A stretch of DNA of 45,240 nucleotides from Ideonella sp. B508-1 (GTDB lineage Bacteria; Pseudomonadota; Gammaproteobacteria; Burkholderiales; Burkholderiaceae_C), in the NCBI RefSeq assembly GCF_000333615.1, contig NZ_BADL01000114.1:1-45240 (forward strand), read 5' to 3'. Position 1 is the stretch's first letter. Every line of letters starts with the position of its first letter. Under the pieces are notes generated by a model that did no database searches, was not told the origin of the DNA, and saw only the letters and a list, made by a program, of their open reading frames with translations. Shown in pieces: positions 28,038 to 36,955 of the stretch. Position numbers and translations under genes: made by a program.

Positions 28038-28502
28038 TCAGCCCTCAGCACCTCCGTCATGGCTCGGCGATTTTTCGAGCAGTTGACGGCATTTGCTCTC
28101 ATGCTCATCAATCTCCGCCAAAGTCACGCGAATATCGTCCAGCTGCTGCTCCAACTGCCGGCGGTGGGCGCGCAGCACTTGGATGAAGGCTTCCAGCTGA
28201 GGACGGGTGTCGGTGCCGGTCTCGTACATGTCCACCAACTGCTTGATGTCCTGCAGGGGCAGGCCCAGGCGCTTGCCCCGCAAGGTCAGCTTCAGACGCG
28301 TGCGGTCCCGGTGGCTGTAGATGCGGTGGCGCCCTTCCCGCTGCGGCTGCAGCAGCCCCAGATCCTCGTAGAAGCGGATCGCCCTCGGCGTGATCTCGAA
28401 CTCCTGCGCCAGCTCGGTGATGGTGTAGCGCACCGGCGCAGCGCGAGATTCACCCTCGGAAGCGGCCTGCACAGCGGGGATCGGACGGGACGAAGAGGGC
28501 AT
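28038..28502 (-). CDS. MerR-family transcriptional regulator, LiuR-like
   Basis: 154 residues. The helix-turn-helix region TITELAQEFEITPRAIRFYED lies at about 27-46, then GLLQPQREGRHRIYS and LKLTLRGKRLGLPLQDIKQL, which is close to LiuR, the regulator of branched-chain amino-acid and acyl-CoA breakdown. A coiled-coil dimerisation helix follows (LRAHRRQLEQQLDDIR). The metal-binding Cys of metal-sensing MerR proteins are missing. Upstream lies a palindrome at 28522-28541 that is probably its own operator. It heads the array can-aceK-thiolase-lysE-SDR-acyl-CoA dehydrogenase. Confidence 0.85.
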   Translation of the reverse strand: MPSSSRPIPAVQAASEGESRAAPVRYTITELAQEFEITPRAIRFYEDLGLLQPQREGRHRIYSHRDRTRLKLTLRGKRLGLPLQDIKQLVDMYETGTDTRPQLEAFIQVLRAHRRQLEQQLDDIRVTLAEIDEHESKCRQLLEKSPSHDGGAEG

Positions 28503-28521
28503 GGCGGAGGACCGGCAGAAA

Positions 28522-28541
28522 TGACGTTTACGTCAACGTCA
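28522..28541 (-). promoter_or_regulatory. Probable LiuR-type operator over the liuR-like promoter
   Basis: TGACGTT-TACGTC-AACGTCA is a perfect 7-bp inverted repeat with a 6-bp spacer; ACGT recurs every 6 bp (28524, 28530, 28536). A possible promoter on the minus strand, TAGACT then 17 bp then TAAACG, overlaps it, so binding would block the gene. ACGT-rich palindromes are typical of LiuR-type sites as I recall them. The start of the gene is about 20 bp away, so autoregulation is likely. Confidence 0.6.
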
Positions 28542-28645
28542 ATTTGGAGTCTACGTGAAGACTCCCTGCCTTGCACAGAGGGGGCATGCCCCCGGGCCCG
28601 GAGCGCTCGGCACGCAGGGACGGTGACTGCGGTGGCGGGCCAGGC

Positions 28646-28679
28646 AAAAAAAAGCCAGCCAAGTTGCCCTGGCTGGCTG
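28646..28679 (-). terminator. Intrinsic terminator of the corC-to-ygjP gene run
   Basis: A 9-bp stem (AGCCAGCCA/TGGCTGGCT) with an 8-base loop is followed by eight U residues in the minus-strand transcript. It lies about 140 bp after the stop at 28820, ending the run that begins at corC. Confidence 0.9.
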
Positions 28680-28819
28680 AGCTGTGTGACCTTCCCTGAA
28701 ATGCCTTCAGTCACGTGTTGACAGCGATGCATTCAGTTTGCCTTCACAGCCCCCCCAGGCCTATCCCCTGTCGGGGTGACCATAATCATCAATCCTGATG
28801 AAAGACCGTCAGGAAAAAC

Positions 28820-29707
28820 TCAATCAAAAAGGGGCAGGGCCGGCGATTTGAGGGCCGCGCGCCGGGCATCCAGGTCAGGAATCACCGAGCGCACCACATC
28901 CCAGAAGGCCGGGCTGTGGTTCATCTCGCGCAGGTGGGCCAGTTCGTGTGCCACCACATAGTCGATGATGGCCGGCCCGAAGTGGATGAGCCGCCAGTTC
29001 AGGCGGACCGAGCCATCGGCCGAGGCACTGCCCCAGCGGGTCTGGGCGGCGCTCAGGCGCAGGCGGCGCAGCGTGACGCCCAGCCGCGCCGCGAAGTGGG
29101 CGCAACGCCCTTCGAAGTGGCGCAGGGCCTCCTGCTGCAACCAGGACTGCACGGTGTCGCGGATCTGGCTGGCCGCGGCGCCGGGCGCCAGGCCGATGCG
29201 CAGTTCGCGCAGACCGTCCCCGGCCAATTGAGCCCCGACCACCCGGGGGTCGAGCCGCAGCACCAGCGGCTCGCCCAGAAAGGGCAGGCTGGCACCGTCG
29301 CACCATTCGATCCGGGACGCCTCGAGATGGCGTCGGCGGTCCCGCTGTTCGCCCAGCTTGCGCAGGATCCAGCCGGACTTGGCCCGCAGGGCCTGGTCGA
29401 TGTCGCCCTGCCCCACCCAGCGCGGCGCGCTGACGGACAGGCCATCGGGACTGACGACGAAGCCGATGGACTTGCGGCGAGCGCGGCGCAGCCGGTAGGC
29501 GACCCGGCAGTCGCCGAACTGGATCTCGCGGTCGGCCTGGGGATGGGCGTGGACCACCGTGGCCACCGGCGGCGCGGGACGCGCCGGCACCGGAGCGCCC
29601 GTCACCGGCGCCGGCCGCAGCACCTGGCCCAGGGACGGGAAGGCCGCGTCGATCACGTCGAACAAGGACATCTGTTCCGGCTGGGCGGCATCACGACGGG
29701 CGGCCAT
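28820..29707 (-). CDS. YgjP-like SprT-type metal-dependent hydrolase
   Basis: 295 residues. The zinc motif HELAH at 254-258 with a third His at 264 (MNHSP) belongs to the YgjP/DUF45 family. TRWGSASADGSVRLNWRL and IDYVVAHELAHLREM match its C-terminal core. The family is called UTP pyrophosphatase or zinc protease in different notes, so no substrate is given. The first 60 residues are Pro/Ala-rich and not conserved; an in-frame ATG at 29671 could be the true start. It is the last gene of the run and lies 34 bp after plsC. Confidence 0.85.
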   Translation of the reverse strand: MAARRDAAQPEQMSLFDVIDAAFPSLGQVLRPAPVTGAPVPARPAPPVATVVHAHPQADREIQFGDCRVAYRLRRARRKSIGFVVSPDGLSVSAPRWVGQGDIDQALRAKSGWILRKLGEQRDRRRHLEASRIEWCDGASLPFLGEPLVLRLDPRVVGAQLAGDGLRELRIGLAPGAAASQIRDTVQSWLQQEALRHFEGRCAHFAARLGVTLRRLRLSAAQTRWGSASADGSVRLNWRLIHFGPAIIDYVVAHELAHLREMNHSPAFWDVVRSVIPDLDARRAALKSPALPLFD

Positions 29708-29740
29708 GGGCGGCGATTCTAGGGCGCCCGTCCCCGGCTG

Positions 29741-30502
29741 TCAGGCGCCGGCCGGATAAGCCTCGGGGTCGAGGCGGTGCATCTCGGTCTCGATCCAGTC
29801 CTCGACCTGGCGCATCAGCTCTTCCGGCGCGCGGCCTTCGGAAGCGATGGGCTGGCCGATGGATATCGTCACCAGCCCGGGGCGCAGCAGGAAGCTGCGG
29901 CGGGGCCAGCAGCGCGCCGAGTTCACGGCGATGGGCACGATGGGCACGCCCGCAGCGATGGCCAGCCGCGAGGCGCCCGTCTTGTAGCTGCCGCGCTCAC
30001 CACGGGCGATGCGGGTGCCTTCGGGGAACATGATGACCCAGTTGCCCAGGCCCATGATGCGCCGCCCCTGCGCGGCCACCTTGTTCCAGGCCTCGGTGCG
30101 GCGCGAGCGGTCGATGTGGATCATGTCCAGCCGGGCCATGGACCAGCCGAAGAAGGGAATCCACAGCAGCTCGCGCTTGAAGACGTAGCACAGCGGATGC
30201 GGCATCAGTGCCGGGTAGGCGAAGGTCTCCCAGGTGGACTGGTGCTTGGAGGCCAGCAGCACCGCCGCCTGGCCATCGGCGGCGGAAGGCACGTTCTCCA
30301 TGCCGATGATGCGCCAGCGCACGCCGCAGATCAGGCGCGCCCCCCACAGGGCCACGCGCAGCCAACCCGCGCAGATCCAGTACAGCGTGTTGCCACGCAG
30401 CACGATGGACACCAGCACGACGAAGGAGCCCCAGGGGATGACGGTGATGGCCATCCAGAGAAAGAACAGGGTCGAACGCAGGACCCATCCCAGACGTTGC
30501 AT
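29741..30502 (-). CDS. plsC: 1-acyl-sn-glycerol-3-phosphate acyltransferase
   Basis: 253 residues. It adds the second acyl chain in phosphatidic acid synthesis. The N terminus is a membrane helix (FFLWMAITVIPWGSFVVLVS). The acyltransferase motif is HQSTWE at 87-92, with Glu where HX4D proteins have Asp; the second motif is FPEGTR. The HX4E form occurs in this Burkholderiales branch as far as I recall. Start 30502 follows the gmhB-like stop by 7 bp. Confidence 0.9.
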   Translation of the reverse strand: MQRLGWVLRSTLFFLWMAITVIPWGSFVVLVSIVLRGNTLYWICAGWLRVALWGARLICGVRWRIIGMENVPSAADGQAAVLLASKHQSTWETFAYPALMPHPLCYVFKRELLWIPFFGWSMARLDMIHIDRSRRTEAWNKVAAQGRRIMGLGNWVIMFPEGTRIARGERGSYKTGASRLAIAAGVPIVPIAVNSARCWPRRSFLLRPGLVTISIGQPIASEGRAPEELMRQVEDWIETEMHRLDPEAYPAGA

Positions 30503-30509
30503 GAGAACC

Positions 30510-31118
30510 TCAGTGGCCTTGCGCGTCGTTCGGGGCGGGCTTGGCCGCCGCGTCGCGCTGAAGCAGGTAACGGGCAAAAGCGCCCAGATCGTCGTGCACC
30601 ACGGTGCCAGGCACGGACTGCACCCATTGCAGGCGTTCGCCCTCGGTGACCTCGGCGGCACGGCCGGTCTTGATCAGGTGCGGCGGACAGCCGGCGGCCC
30701 GAGCGGCCTGCAGGTCGCGCAGGGTGTCGGCCACCATGGGCACCTGCTTCAGGTCCACGCCGTAGCGGCGGGCGATGTCGAACATCATGCCCGGCTGGGG
30801 CTTGCGGCAGTCGCAGGCCTCCTCCGGGGCATGGGGGCAGAAGAACACGGCGTCGATGCGCCCGCCCTTGGCCGCCAGCATCTTCATCAGCCGCAGATGC
30901 ACCGCATTGACCGAGGCCATGTCCACCAGGCCGCGGCCGATGCCGCCCTGGTTGGTGGCCAGCACCACATGCCAGCCGGCATGGTTGAGCTGGGCCACGG
31001 CCTCCAGCGCGCCGGGAATGGGCTCGAGCTCCTCGGGTTCCTTGACGTGGTCCTCGCGGAAATGGTTGAGGATGCCGTCACGGCCGATGATCATGAGCTT
31101 GGGCGCGGCGACCGGCAT
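30510..31118 (-). CDS. gmhB: GmhB-like HAD-family heptose-bisphosphate phosphatase, first catalytic Asp replaced
   Basis: 202 residues. GmhB removes the C7 phosphate of D-glycero-D-manno-heptose 1,7-bisphosphate on the way to lipopolysaccharide heptose. Whole-protein features fit (LATNQGGIGRGL, FFCPHAPEEACDCRKP with zinc cysteines, motif IV region VADTLRDLQAA). However, HAD motif I reads IIGRDGIL: the nucleophile Asp is Gly12, while the second Asp (Asp14) stays. The codon is GGC. In my memory, other Burkholderiales GmhB proteins also have Gly at this place. Activity therefore needs testing. It lies 5 bp after glyS. Confidence 0.8.
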   Translation of the reverse strand: MPVAAPKLMIIGRDGILNHFREDHVKEPEELEPIPGALEAVAQLNHAGWHVVLATNQGGIGRGLVDMASVNAVHLRLMKMLAAKGGRIDAVFFCPHAPEEACDCRKPQPGMMFDIARRYGVDLKQVPMVADTLRDLQAARAAGCPPHLIKTGRAAEVTEGERLQWVQSVPGTVVHDDLGAFARYLLQRDAAAKPAPNDAQGH

Positions 31119-31122
31119 GGGC

Positions 31123-33264
31123 TCAGCTCGCCAGACGGGACAGGTCGGCCACGCGGTTCATCGCCCCGTGCAGACCGTTGAGCAGGGCCAGCCGGTTGGC
31201 GCGCAGGGCCGGGTCCTCGGCATTGACCATCACGTCCTCGAAGAAGGCGTCCACCGGTGCCTTCAGGGCCGCCAGGGCTTGCAGCGAGCCGGTGTAGTCG
31301 TGGGCCTCGAAGCGGGCGTCCGCCTGCGGCGCGACCTCGGCCAGCGCGGCGGCCAGGGCCTGCTCGGCGGGCTCCTGCAGCAGGGCGCTGTCGATGGCCG
31401 TCGGCAGGGCGCCCTCGACCTTCTTCAGGATGTTGGACACGCGCTTGTTGGCCGCAGCCAGCGAGGCGGCCTCGGGCAGCGTGGCGAAGGCGCGCACCGC
31501 CTCCAGGCGGCGGGGCACCTCGCCCAGGCGGGCCGGGGCCAGGGCCAGCACGGCATCCACTTCCTGGGCGCTGTAGCCCTGCTCGCGCAGGGACACCGCC
31601 AGACGGTCGGTGAAGAAGCCCAGCAGGGCCTCGGTCGGGTTCTGGATCAGCTCGCCAAACACCGGCACGGCCGCGGCGACCAGCGCCGGCAGGTCCAGCG
31701 GCAGGTGCTTCTCGACCAGCAGGCGGATCACGCCCAGCGCATGGCGGCGCAGCGCGAAGGGATCCTTGTCGCCGGTGGGCAGCTGACCGATGCCGAACAG
31801 GCCCACCAGGGTCTCCAGCTTGTCGGCCAGCGCCAGCACGGTGCCGGTGTGGTTGCGCGGCAGCGCGTCGCCGGCAAAGCGGGGCTTGTAGTGGTCCTCG
31901 ATGGCGATGGCCACGCCGTCGCGCAGGCCCTCGGAGCGAGCGTAGTAGCCGCCCATGATGCCCTGCAGCTCGGGGAACTCGCCCACCATGTCGGTCATCA
32001 GATCGGTCTTGGCCAGCAGTGCGGCCTGAGCCACCTTGCTGTCGAGAACGTCGAAGTGGTCCTTGTCGTCGGCCGTGAACGGCACGGTGGCCAGGCGCAG
32101 CTGGCTGACGATGGCATGGGCGATGGCCTGCACGCGCAGGGCGCGCTCACCCTGGGTGCCCAACTTGCCGTGGTAGACCACCTTGGCCAGGCCCGGCACA
32201 CGGCTCTCCAAGGTCTTCTTGCGGTCCTGGTCGAAGAAGAACTTGGCGTCGGCCAGGCGGGGGCGCACCACCCTCTCGTTGCCGCCGATCACGGCGCTGG
32301 GGTCGGCCGGGTGGATGTTGCTGACGATCAGGAACTTGTGGGTCAGCTTGCCGTGGCCGTCCAGCAGCGGGAAGTACTTCTGGTTGGCCTTCATCGTCAG
32401 GATGAGGCACTCCTGCGGCACGGCCAGGAATTCCGGCTCGAACTGGCAGGTCAGCACATTGGGCTTCTCGACCAGGGCGGTGACCTCGTCGAGCAGGGCC
32501 TCGTCCTCGATGGGCTGCAGACCCTCCTTCGCCGCGGCGGCCTGCAGCTGTCGCACGATCTCGGCGCGGCGCTCGTCGAAGCTGGCGATGACCGCGCCCT
32601 GCTCGCGCAGCTGGCGGGCGTAGCTTTCGGCATGGTCCACCGTGACCACCGGCGTGGTGGCCTCGAAGCGGTGGCCCTGCGTCTCGCGGCCAGCGTTCAG
32701 GCCCAGGGCCTGCACATGGACCACATGCTCGCCATGCAGCGCGACCAGGCGGTGGGCCGGGCGCACGAACTTCACATCGCTCCAGCCATCGGCCAACTGG
32801 TAGGTCATGACCTTGGGGATGGGCAGCTTGGCGATGGCCTCGTCCAGGGCCTTCTGCAGGCCCTCGGGCAGCAGCGCACCGGGCACCAGGCTGTCGAGGA
32901 ACAGGGCCTCGGCCTTGCCGTCGGGCAGGCGCTTGAGCTGCGGCAGCACGGAGGCATCCGCGCCCACGGCCGCCAGCTTCTTGAGCAGCGCGGGCGTGGG
33001 CTGGCCATCGGCCGTCAGGGCCACGGCCACCGGCATCAGCTTCTGCTGCACCGCGCGGTCGGCCGCCTTGGAGAGCACGCCGCTCACGGCCACGCCCAGG
33101 CGGCGCGGCGAGGCGAAAGGCGTGACGGTCGCATCGGCCGGCGCCAGGCCCTGGGCCTGCAGGCTGGCGGCCAGGGTGCCGGCAAAGGATTCGCCCAGCT
33201 TCTTCAGCGCCTTGGGCGGCAGTTCTTCGACGAACAGTTCAACGAGGAGGGTCTGTGCGGTCAT
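31123..33264 (-). CDS. glyS: Glycine-tRNA ligase beta subunit
   Basis: 713 residues, usual for the beta chain of the alpha2beta2 glycyl-tRNA synthetase. The beginning LLVELFVEELPPKALKKL, VDHAESYARQLREQGAVIASFDERR, and the C-terminal anticodon-binding region (DAFFEDVMVNAEDPALRANRL-like) are typical. It is 5 bp after glyQ's stop and pairs with it. Full length and intact. Confidence 0.97.
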   Translation of the reverse strand: MTAQTLLVELFVEELPPKALKKLGESFAGTLAASLQAQGLAPADATVTPFASPRRLGVAVSGVLSKAADRAVQQKLMPVAVALTADGQPTPALLKKLAAVGADASVLPQLKRLPDGKAEALFLDSLVPGALLPEGLQKALDEAIAKLPIPKVMTYQLADGWSDVKFVRPAHRLVALHGEHVVHVQALGLNAGRETQGHRFEATTPVVTVDHAESYARQLREQGAVIASFDERRAEIVRQLQAAAAKEGLQPIEDEALLDEVTALVEKPNVLTCQFEPEFLAVPQECLILTMKANQKYFPLLDGHGKLTHKFLIVSNIHPADPSAVIGGNERVVRPRLADAKFFFDQDRKKTLESRVPGLAKVVYHGKLGTQGERALRVQAIAHAIVSQLRLATVPFTADDKDHFDVLDSKVAQAALLAKTDLMTDMVGEFPELQGIMGGYYARSEGLRDGVAIAIEDHYKPRFAGDALPRNHTGTVLALADKLETLVGLFGIGQLPTGDKDPFALRRHALGVIRLLVEKHLPLDLPALVAAAVPVFGELIQNPTEALLGFFTDRLAVSLREQGYSAQEVDAVLALAPARLGEVPRRLEAVRAFATLPEAASLAAANKRVSNILKKVEGALPTAIDSALLQEPAEQALAAALAEVAPQADARFEAHDYTGSLQALAALKAPVDAFFEDVMVNAEDPALRANRLALLNGLHGAMNRVADLSRLAS

Positions 33265-33269
33265 GGTGT

Positions 33270-34220
33270 TCAGGCCCCCTTCTTGGCGGCCGCCTGGGCG
33301 GCCTTCTCGGCCTTGTCTGCGATCTGGGCGGTGACTTCGTCGGCCCAGGCCTTGGGGGCCATCGGGAAGCCCAGCCGGGCCCGGCTGTCCAGGTAGCTCT
33401 GGGCCACCGCGCGCGCCAGGTTGCGGATGCGGCCGATGTAGGCGGCCCGCTCGGTCACGCTGATGGCACCGCGCGCATCCAGCAGGTTGAAGGTGTGGGC
33501 CGCCTTGAGCACCTGCTCATAGGCCGGCAGCGCCAGCTGGGCGGCGATCAGCTGCTGGGCATTGCCCTCGTGCGCGCCGAAGGCCTGCAGCAGGAACTCG
33601 ACGTTGCTGTGCTCGAAGTTGTAGGTCGACTGCTCGATCTCGTTCTGCAGGAAAACATCGCCGTACTTCAGGCCATCCGTGTAGACCAGGTCGTAGACGT
33701 TCTCGACGCCCTGCAGGTACATGGCCAGGCGCTCCAGGCCGTAGGTGATCTCGCCGGTGATGGGCTTGCAGTCGATGCCGCCCACCTGCTGGAAGTAGGT
33801 GAACTGGGTCACTTCCATGCCGTTGAGCCAGACCTCCCAGCCCAGGCCCCAGGCGCCCAGCGTGGGGTTCTCCCAGTCGTCCTCGACGAAGCGCACGTCG
33901 TTCTTCTTCAGATCGAAGCCCAGGGCCTCCAGGCTGCCCAGGTAGAGCTCCAGGATGTTGGCCGGCGCCGGCTTCAGGACCACCTGGAACTGGTAGTAGT
34001 GCTGCAGGCGGTTCGGGTTCTGGCCGTAGCGGCCGTCCTTGGGGCGGCGGCTGGGCTGCACATAGGCGGCCTTCCAGGGCTCCGGCCCGATGGCGCGCAG
34101 GAAGGTGGCGGTGTGGCTGGTGCCGGCGCCCACCTCCATGTCGTAGGGCTGCAGCAGGGCGCAGCCCTGGCTGCCCCAGTAGTCCTGCAGGCGGAGAATC
34201 AGTTGCTGGAAGGTGAGCAT
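33270..34220 (-). CDS. glyQ: Glycine-tRNA ligase alpha subunit
   Basis: 316 residues from the ATG at 34220; a longer frame runs upstream without conserved residues. The start [19 protein letters not shown] and [20 protein letters not shown] and [19 protein letters not shown] are family hallmarks of the catalytic alpha chain. It forms the synthetase with GlyS, whose gene follows after 5 bp. Confidence 0.97.
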   Translation of the reverse strand: MLTFQQLILRLQDYWGSQGCALLQPYDMEVGAGTSHTATFLRAIGPEPWKAAYVQPSRRPKDGRYGQNPNRLQHYYQFQVVLKPAPANILELYLGSLEALGFDLKKNDVRFVEDDWENPTLGAWGLGWEVWLNGMEVTQFTYFQQVGGIDCKPITGEITYGLERLAMYLQGVENVYDLVYTDGLKYGDVFLQNEIEQSTYNFEHSNVEFLLQAFGAHEGNAQQLIAAQLALPAYEQVLKAAHTFNLLDARGAISVTERAAYIGRIRNLARAVAQSYLDSRARLGFPMAPKAWADEVTAQIADKAEKAAQAAAKKGA

Positions 34221-34267
34221 CACGTCAGGCCGGTCGTTGCGCCGGCATTCAGGGGCTGGAACGGCGC

Positions 34268-34288
34268 CTCCGGCCACCCCGGCCGGAG
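34268..34288 (-). other. Hairpin between lnt and glyQ
   Basis: CTCCGGCC/GGCCGGAG, 8-bp stem, 5-base loop. It lies between the lnt stop (34316) and the glyQ start. No T run follows, so it may only slow or stabilise the transcript. Confidence 0.35.
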
Positions 34289-34315
34289 CCGGGACAGGGA
34301 AGCGAACCGTTCATT

Positions 34316-35866
34316 TTAGGGTTGCGTGGGCGGCTTGGACCGCGGCTGCCGCGACATCAGGGCGGGCAAGACGCAGAGCACTCCTGCCAGCCACAGCGGC
34401 AGCAGGTGCCAGCGGGCCAGCCAGGCGGCGTAGGGCGTGAGGCCCTCCCGCCCTTCGACCACCACATCCAGCCGCCCGGGCGTCCACGCGGGCAGGCGGG
34501 CAGTAACCTTGCCGTGGAGGTCGATGGCCGCGGTGGCCCCGGTGTTGGTGGAGCGCACCAGCGGACGCTGGAACTCCATCGCCCGCATGCGGGAAAACTG
34601 CAGATGCTGGTCCTGCATCATCCAGCGGCCGAACCAGGCCAGGTTGCTGGCATTGGCCAGCACGGTGGGTGACTGCGGGCCGACCAGGCTGTCGGCGAAG
34701 TCCTCGCCGAACAGATCCTCGTAGCAGATCAGCGGCCGCACCCGCTGCCCGGCCACCTCGAAGGGTGCCTCGCTCTGGCCCCGGGCCTGGTCGGCCAGCG
34801 GGATGTGCATCATCTCCACGAACCAGTGGAAGCCCGGCGGGATGAATTCGCCAAAGGGCAGCAGATGGCGCTTGCCATAGCTGTAGTCGCGCCCGGCCCG
34901 CAGCGTGGCGGCGGACACGCCCAGCATGGAATTGACATAGCCCTGCTCGTTGTCGCCCAGGAAGGTGCCCACCAGCACCGCCCGGTCGCCCCGGGTGAAG
35001 GGCTGGATCAGGCTCTGCCAATAGGCCGGGGCCAGGTCGGCCTGCGGCACGGCCAGCACCGACTCGGGCGTGAGCACCAGCTGGCCCGGCGCGGCCAGCA
35101 CCTGTTCACGCAGGGCCAGCATATTGCCCGCCAGGCGGTTGGGATCGAACTTGATGTCCTGCGGAACATCGGGCTGCAGCAGGCTGACCGAGATCTGCCC
35201 GGTCGGCCGGGTGAAATCCGACGGCACCAGCGCGGCCGCCAACGGCAGGGCCACGGCCAGCAGCATCAGCCCACGCCCCCCGGCGCTGCGCCACAGCGCG
35301 CGCCCCTGCCCCAGCAGCCCCCCCCACAGTGCCGCCACCGCGGTCAGCCCATAGACGCCCACCCAAGGCGCCAGCGGCGCCAGCAGGCCGTCGGTGTGGG
35401 CATAGCCCGGCGCCGCCCAAGGGAAGCCGGTGAACCAGCTGGCCCGGGCCAGTTCGGCCAGCAGCCAGGCGCCGGTGTAGAGCAGCACGTCCACGGCGGG
35501 GCGGCCGGTGCGCCAGCGGGCCACCGCCGCCATGGCTGCGGCCAGGTAGAGCGACAGAAAGGCCGCCAGCAGCAGCACCGCAGCCCCGGCCAGCGGCGGC
35601 GCCAGGCCACCGAAGTCGTGCATGCTGATGTACAGCCACCAGAGCGAGGACACCAGCCAGCCCAGGCCGAACAGCCAACCGGCCAGGGCCGCACGCCGCG
35701 GCGCCAGCCGGCCCACGGCCCAGGCCAGGACCGCCAGGGCGGGAAGCTGCAGGAACCAGGCCCCCAGCGGTGCGGTGGAGGCGGTCAGCAGGGCCCCGGC
35801 GGCCGGCAGCAGGGCCCAGCCCCAGGCCGGCCAGCGCCCGGAGGCTTCACGCCACAGGGACTTCAC
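34316..35866 (-). CDS. lnt: Apolipoprotein N-acyltransferase
   Basis: 516 residues. It adds the third acyl chain to the N-terminal Cys of lipoproteins at the inner membrane. About six N-terminal helices are followed by a nitrilase-fold domain with the triad parts LTPESVLAVP (Glu), YGKRHLLPFGEF (Lys) and ICYEDLFG (Cys). GTG start at 35866 overlaps the corC stop (GTGA). Together with corC it follows the lnt-corC pair widely seen in proteobacteria. Confidence 0.96.
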   Translation of the reverse strand: MKSLWREASGRWPAWGWALLPAAGALLTASTAPLGAWFLQLPALAVLAWAVGRLAPRRAALAGWLFGLGWLVSSLWWLYISMHDFGGLAPPLAGAAVLLLAAFLSLYLAAAMAAVARWRTGRPAVDVLLYTGAWLLAELARASWFTGFPWAAPGYAHTDGLLAPLAPWVGVYGLTAVAALWGGLLGQGRALWRSAGGRGLMLLAVALPLAAALVPSDFTRPTGQISVSLLQPDVPQDIKFDPNRLAGNMLALREQVLAAPGQLVLTPESVLAVPQADLAPAYWQSLIQPFTRGDRAVLVGTFLGDNEQGYVNSMLGVSAATLRAGRDYSYGKRHLLPFGEFIPPGFHWFVEMMHIPLADQARGQSEAPFEVAGQRVRPLICYEDLFGEDFADSLVGPQSPTVLANASNLAWFGRWMMQDQHLQFSRMRAMEFQRPLVRSTNTGATAAIDLHGKVTARLPAWTPGRLDVVVEGREGLTPYAAWLARWHLLPLWLAGVLCVLPALMSRQPRSKPPTQP

Positions 35867-36765
35867 GCGGCGGTCTCACCCGGTGCAAGGCGGCGGACCT
35901 TGAACCAGCGCACGGCGCCGCCGCGGGCCAGCATCACGTTGAACTCCAGGCCATGGAGTTGCACGGCCTCGCCGCGGCGGGGCACGCGGCCCAGTTCATG
36001 GGCCACCAGCCCGCCCACGGTCTCGAAGTCGGCCTCGGGCAGTTGCACGGCCAGGGCCTGGTTGACCTCGGGGATGGCGGCGTCGCCGGCCACCCGGTAG
36101 CTGCCGTCGGCCAGGGTGTAGACGCCACTCTCGGCATCGGCCTCGTCGAACTCGTCCTCGATCTCGCCAACGATCTCCTCGAGCACGTCCTCGATGGTGA
36201 GCAGTCCGGCGGTGTTGCCGAACTCGTCGATCACGATGGCCAGGTGGTTGCGGTTGCTGCGGAAGTCGCGCAGCAACTCGTTCAGGCCCTTGGATTCGGG
36301 CACGAAGACGGCCGGCCGCAGCAGGGTGCGCAGGTTCAGCTCGGGCGCGCGCTGCAGCTTGAGCAGATCCTTGGCCAACAGGATGCCGATGATGTTGGCC
36401 CGGCCGCCTTCCGTGACGGGAAAGCGCGAATGGCCGGTGTCGATCACCGTGGCGAGGATCTCGTCGTACGGGGCGTCGATGTCGAGCATGTCCATGCGGG
36501 GCTCGGCCACCATCACGTCGCCGGCGACCATGTCGGCCATGTGCAGCACGCCTTCGAGCATGGCCCGCGACTGGGGTTCGATCAGCTCGCGGTGCTCGGC
36601 CTCGGCCAGCGTCTCGATCAGTTCGTCCTTGGAATCGGGCCCGGGCGAGATGAACTCGATCACCCGATCCAGCAGGGTGCGGCGATCGCCGCCATGGGAC
36701 ATCCCGGGGCGATGACCCCGGTGGGAACCGCCGCGCGGCGGTCGACTAGGCTGAGGTTCGGACAC
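35863..36765 (-). CDS. corC: CorC/YbeX-type CBS-domain protein
   Basis: 300 residues. Two CBS domains (about 75-135 and 145-200, with DVMVAEPRMDMLD and FGNTAGLLTIEDVLEEIVG) and a CorC_HlyC domain near the C terminus (ETVGGLVAHELGRVPRRGEAV). The family supports magnesium/cobalt efflux and ribosome function; the exact activity is unclear. Its stop overlaps lnt. It heads the run corC-lnt-glyQ-glyS-gmhB-plsC-ygjP. Confidence 0.93.
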   Translation of the reverse strand: MSEPQPSRPPRGGSHRGHRPGMSHGGDRRTLLDRVIEFISPGPDSKDELIETLAEAEHRELIEPQSRAMLEGVLHMADMVAGDVMVAEPRMDMLDIDAPYDEILATVIDTGHSRFPVTEGGRANIIGILLAKDLLKLQRAPELNLRTLLRPAVFVPESKGLNELLRDFRSNRNHLAIVIDEFGNTAGLLTIEDVLEEIVGEIEDEFDEADAESGVYTLADGSYRVAGDAAIPEVNQALAVQLPEADFETVGGLVAHELGRVPRRGEAVQLHGLEFNVMLARGGAVRWFKVRRLAPGETAA

Positions 36766-36888
36766 GTCGCTTGTGCCGGCAGTGGAGGAAGGCCAAGAAT
36801 ACTCGATTCACTTGACAGGTCTTGAGGCATGGCCGAGAGTGTCCGGCCTTCTGCGGTGCCGCCACGGCGTACATCACCGCGGAACATT

Positions 36889-36902
36889 GTCGAAAAATCG
36901 AC
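36889..36902. promoter_or_regulatory. Inverted repeat upstream of the COG0523 GTPase gene
   Basis: GTCGA-AAAA-TCGAC, a perfect 5-bp inverted repeat, lies 54 bp before the ATG at 36956. No Zur-type AT-rich palindrome was seen in the 190-bp corC/GTPase divergent region, although a possible -35 TTGACA is at 36812. The repeat may be an operator or chance. Confidence 0.3.
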
Positions 36903-36955
36903 GGTGGGCCTCGGGCAGACACCTGCCTGCGGCCCCTTCACGGAGTCCTGTTTCC

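Larger units (their letters stand above)
28503..28819. other. 317-bp intergenic region
   Basis: It holds the liuR-like promoter/operator on the left (28522-28553) and the terminator of the plsC-side operon (28646-28679). Between 28560 and 28640 and between 28680 and 28819 no gene, repeat or RNA was recognised; the last part is relatively AT-rich. Confidence 0.6.

Noticed and set aside
36766..36955. Zur box upstream of the COG0523 GTPase
   Set aside because: No AT-rich GTTATAATATAAC-like palindrome; only a GTCGA/TCGAC repeat is seen.
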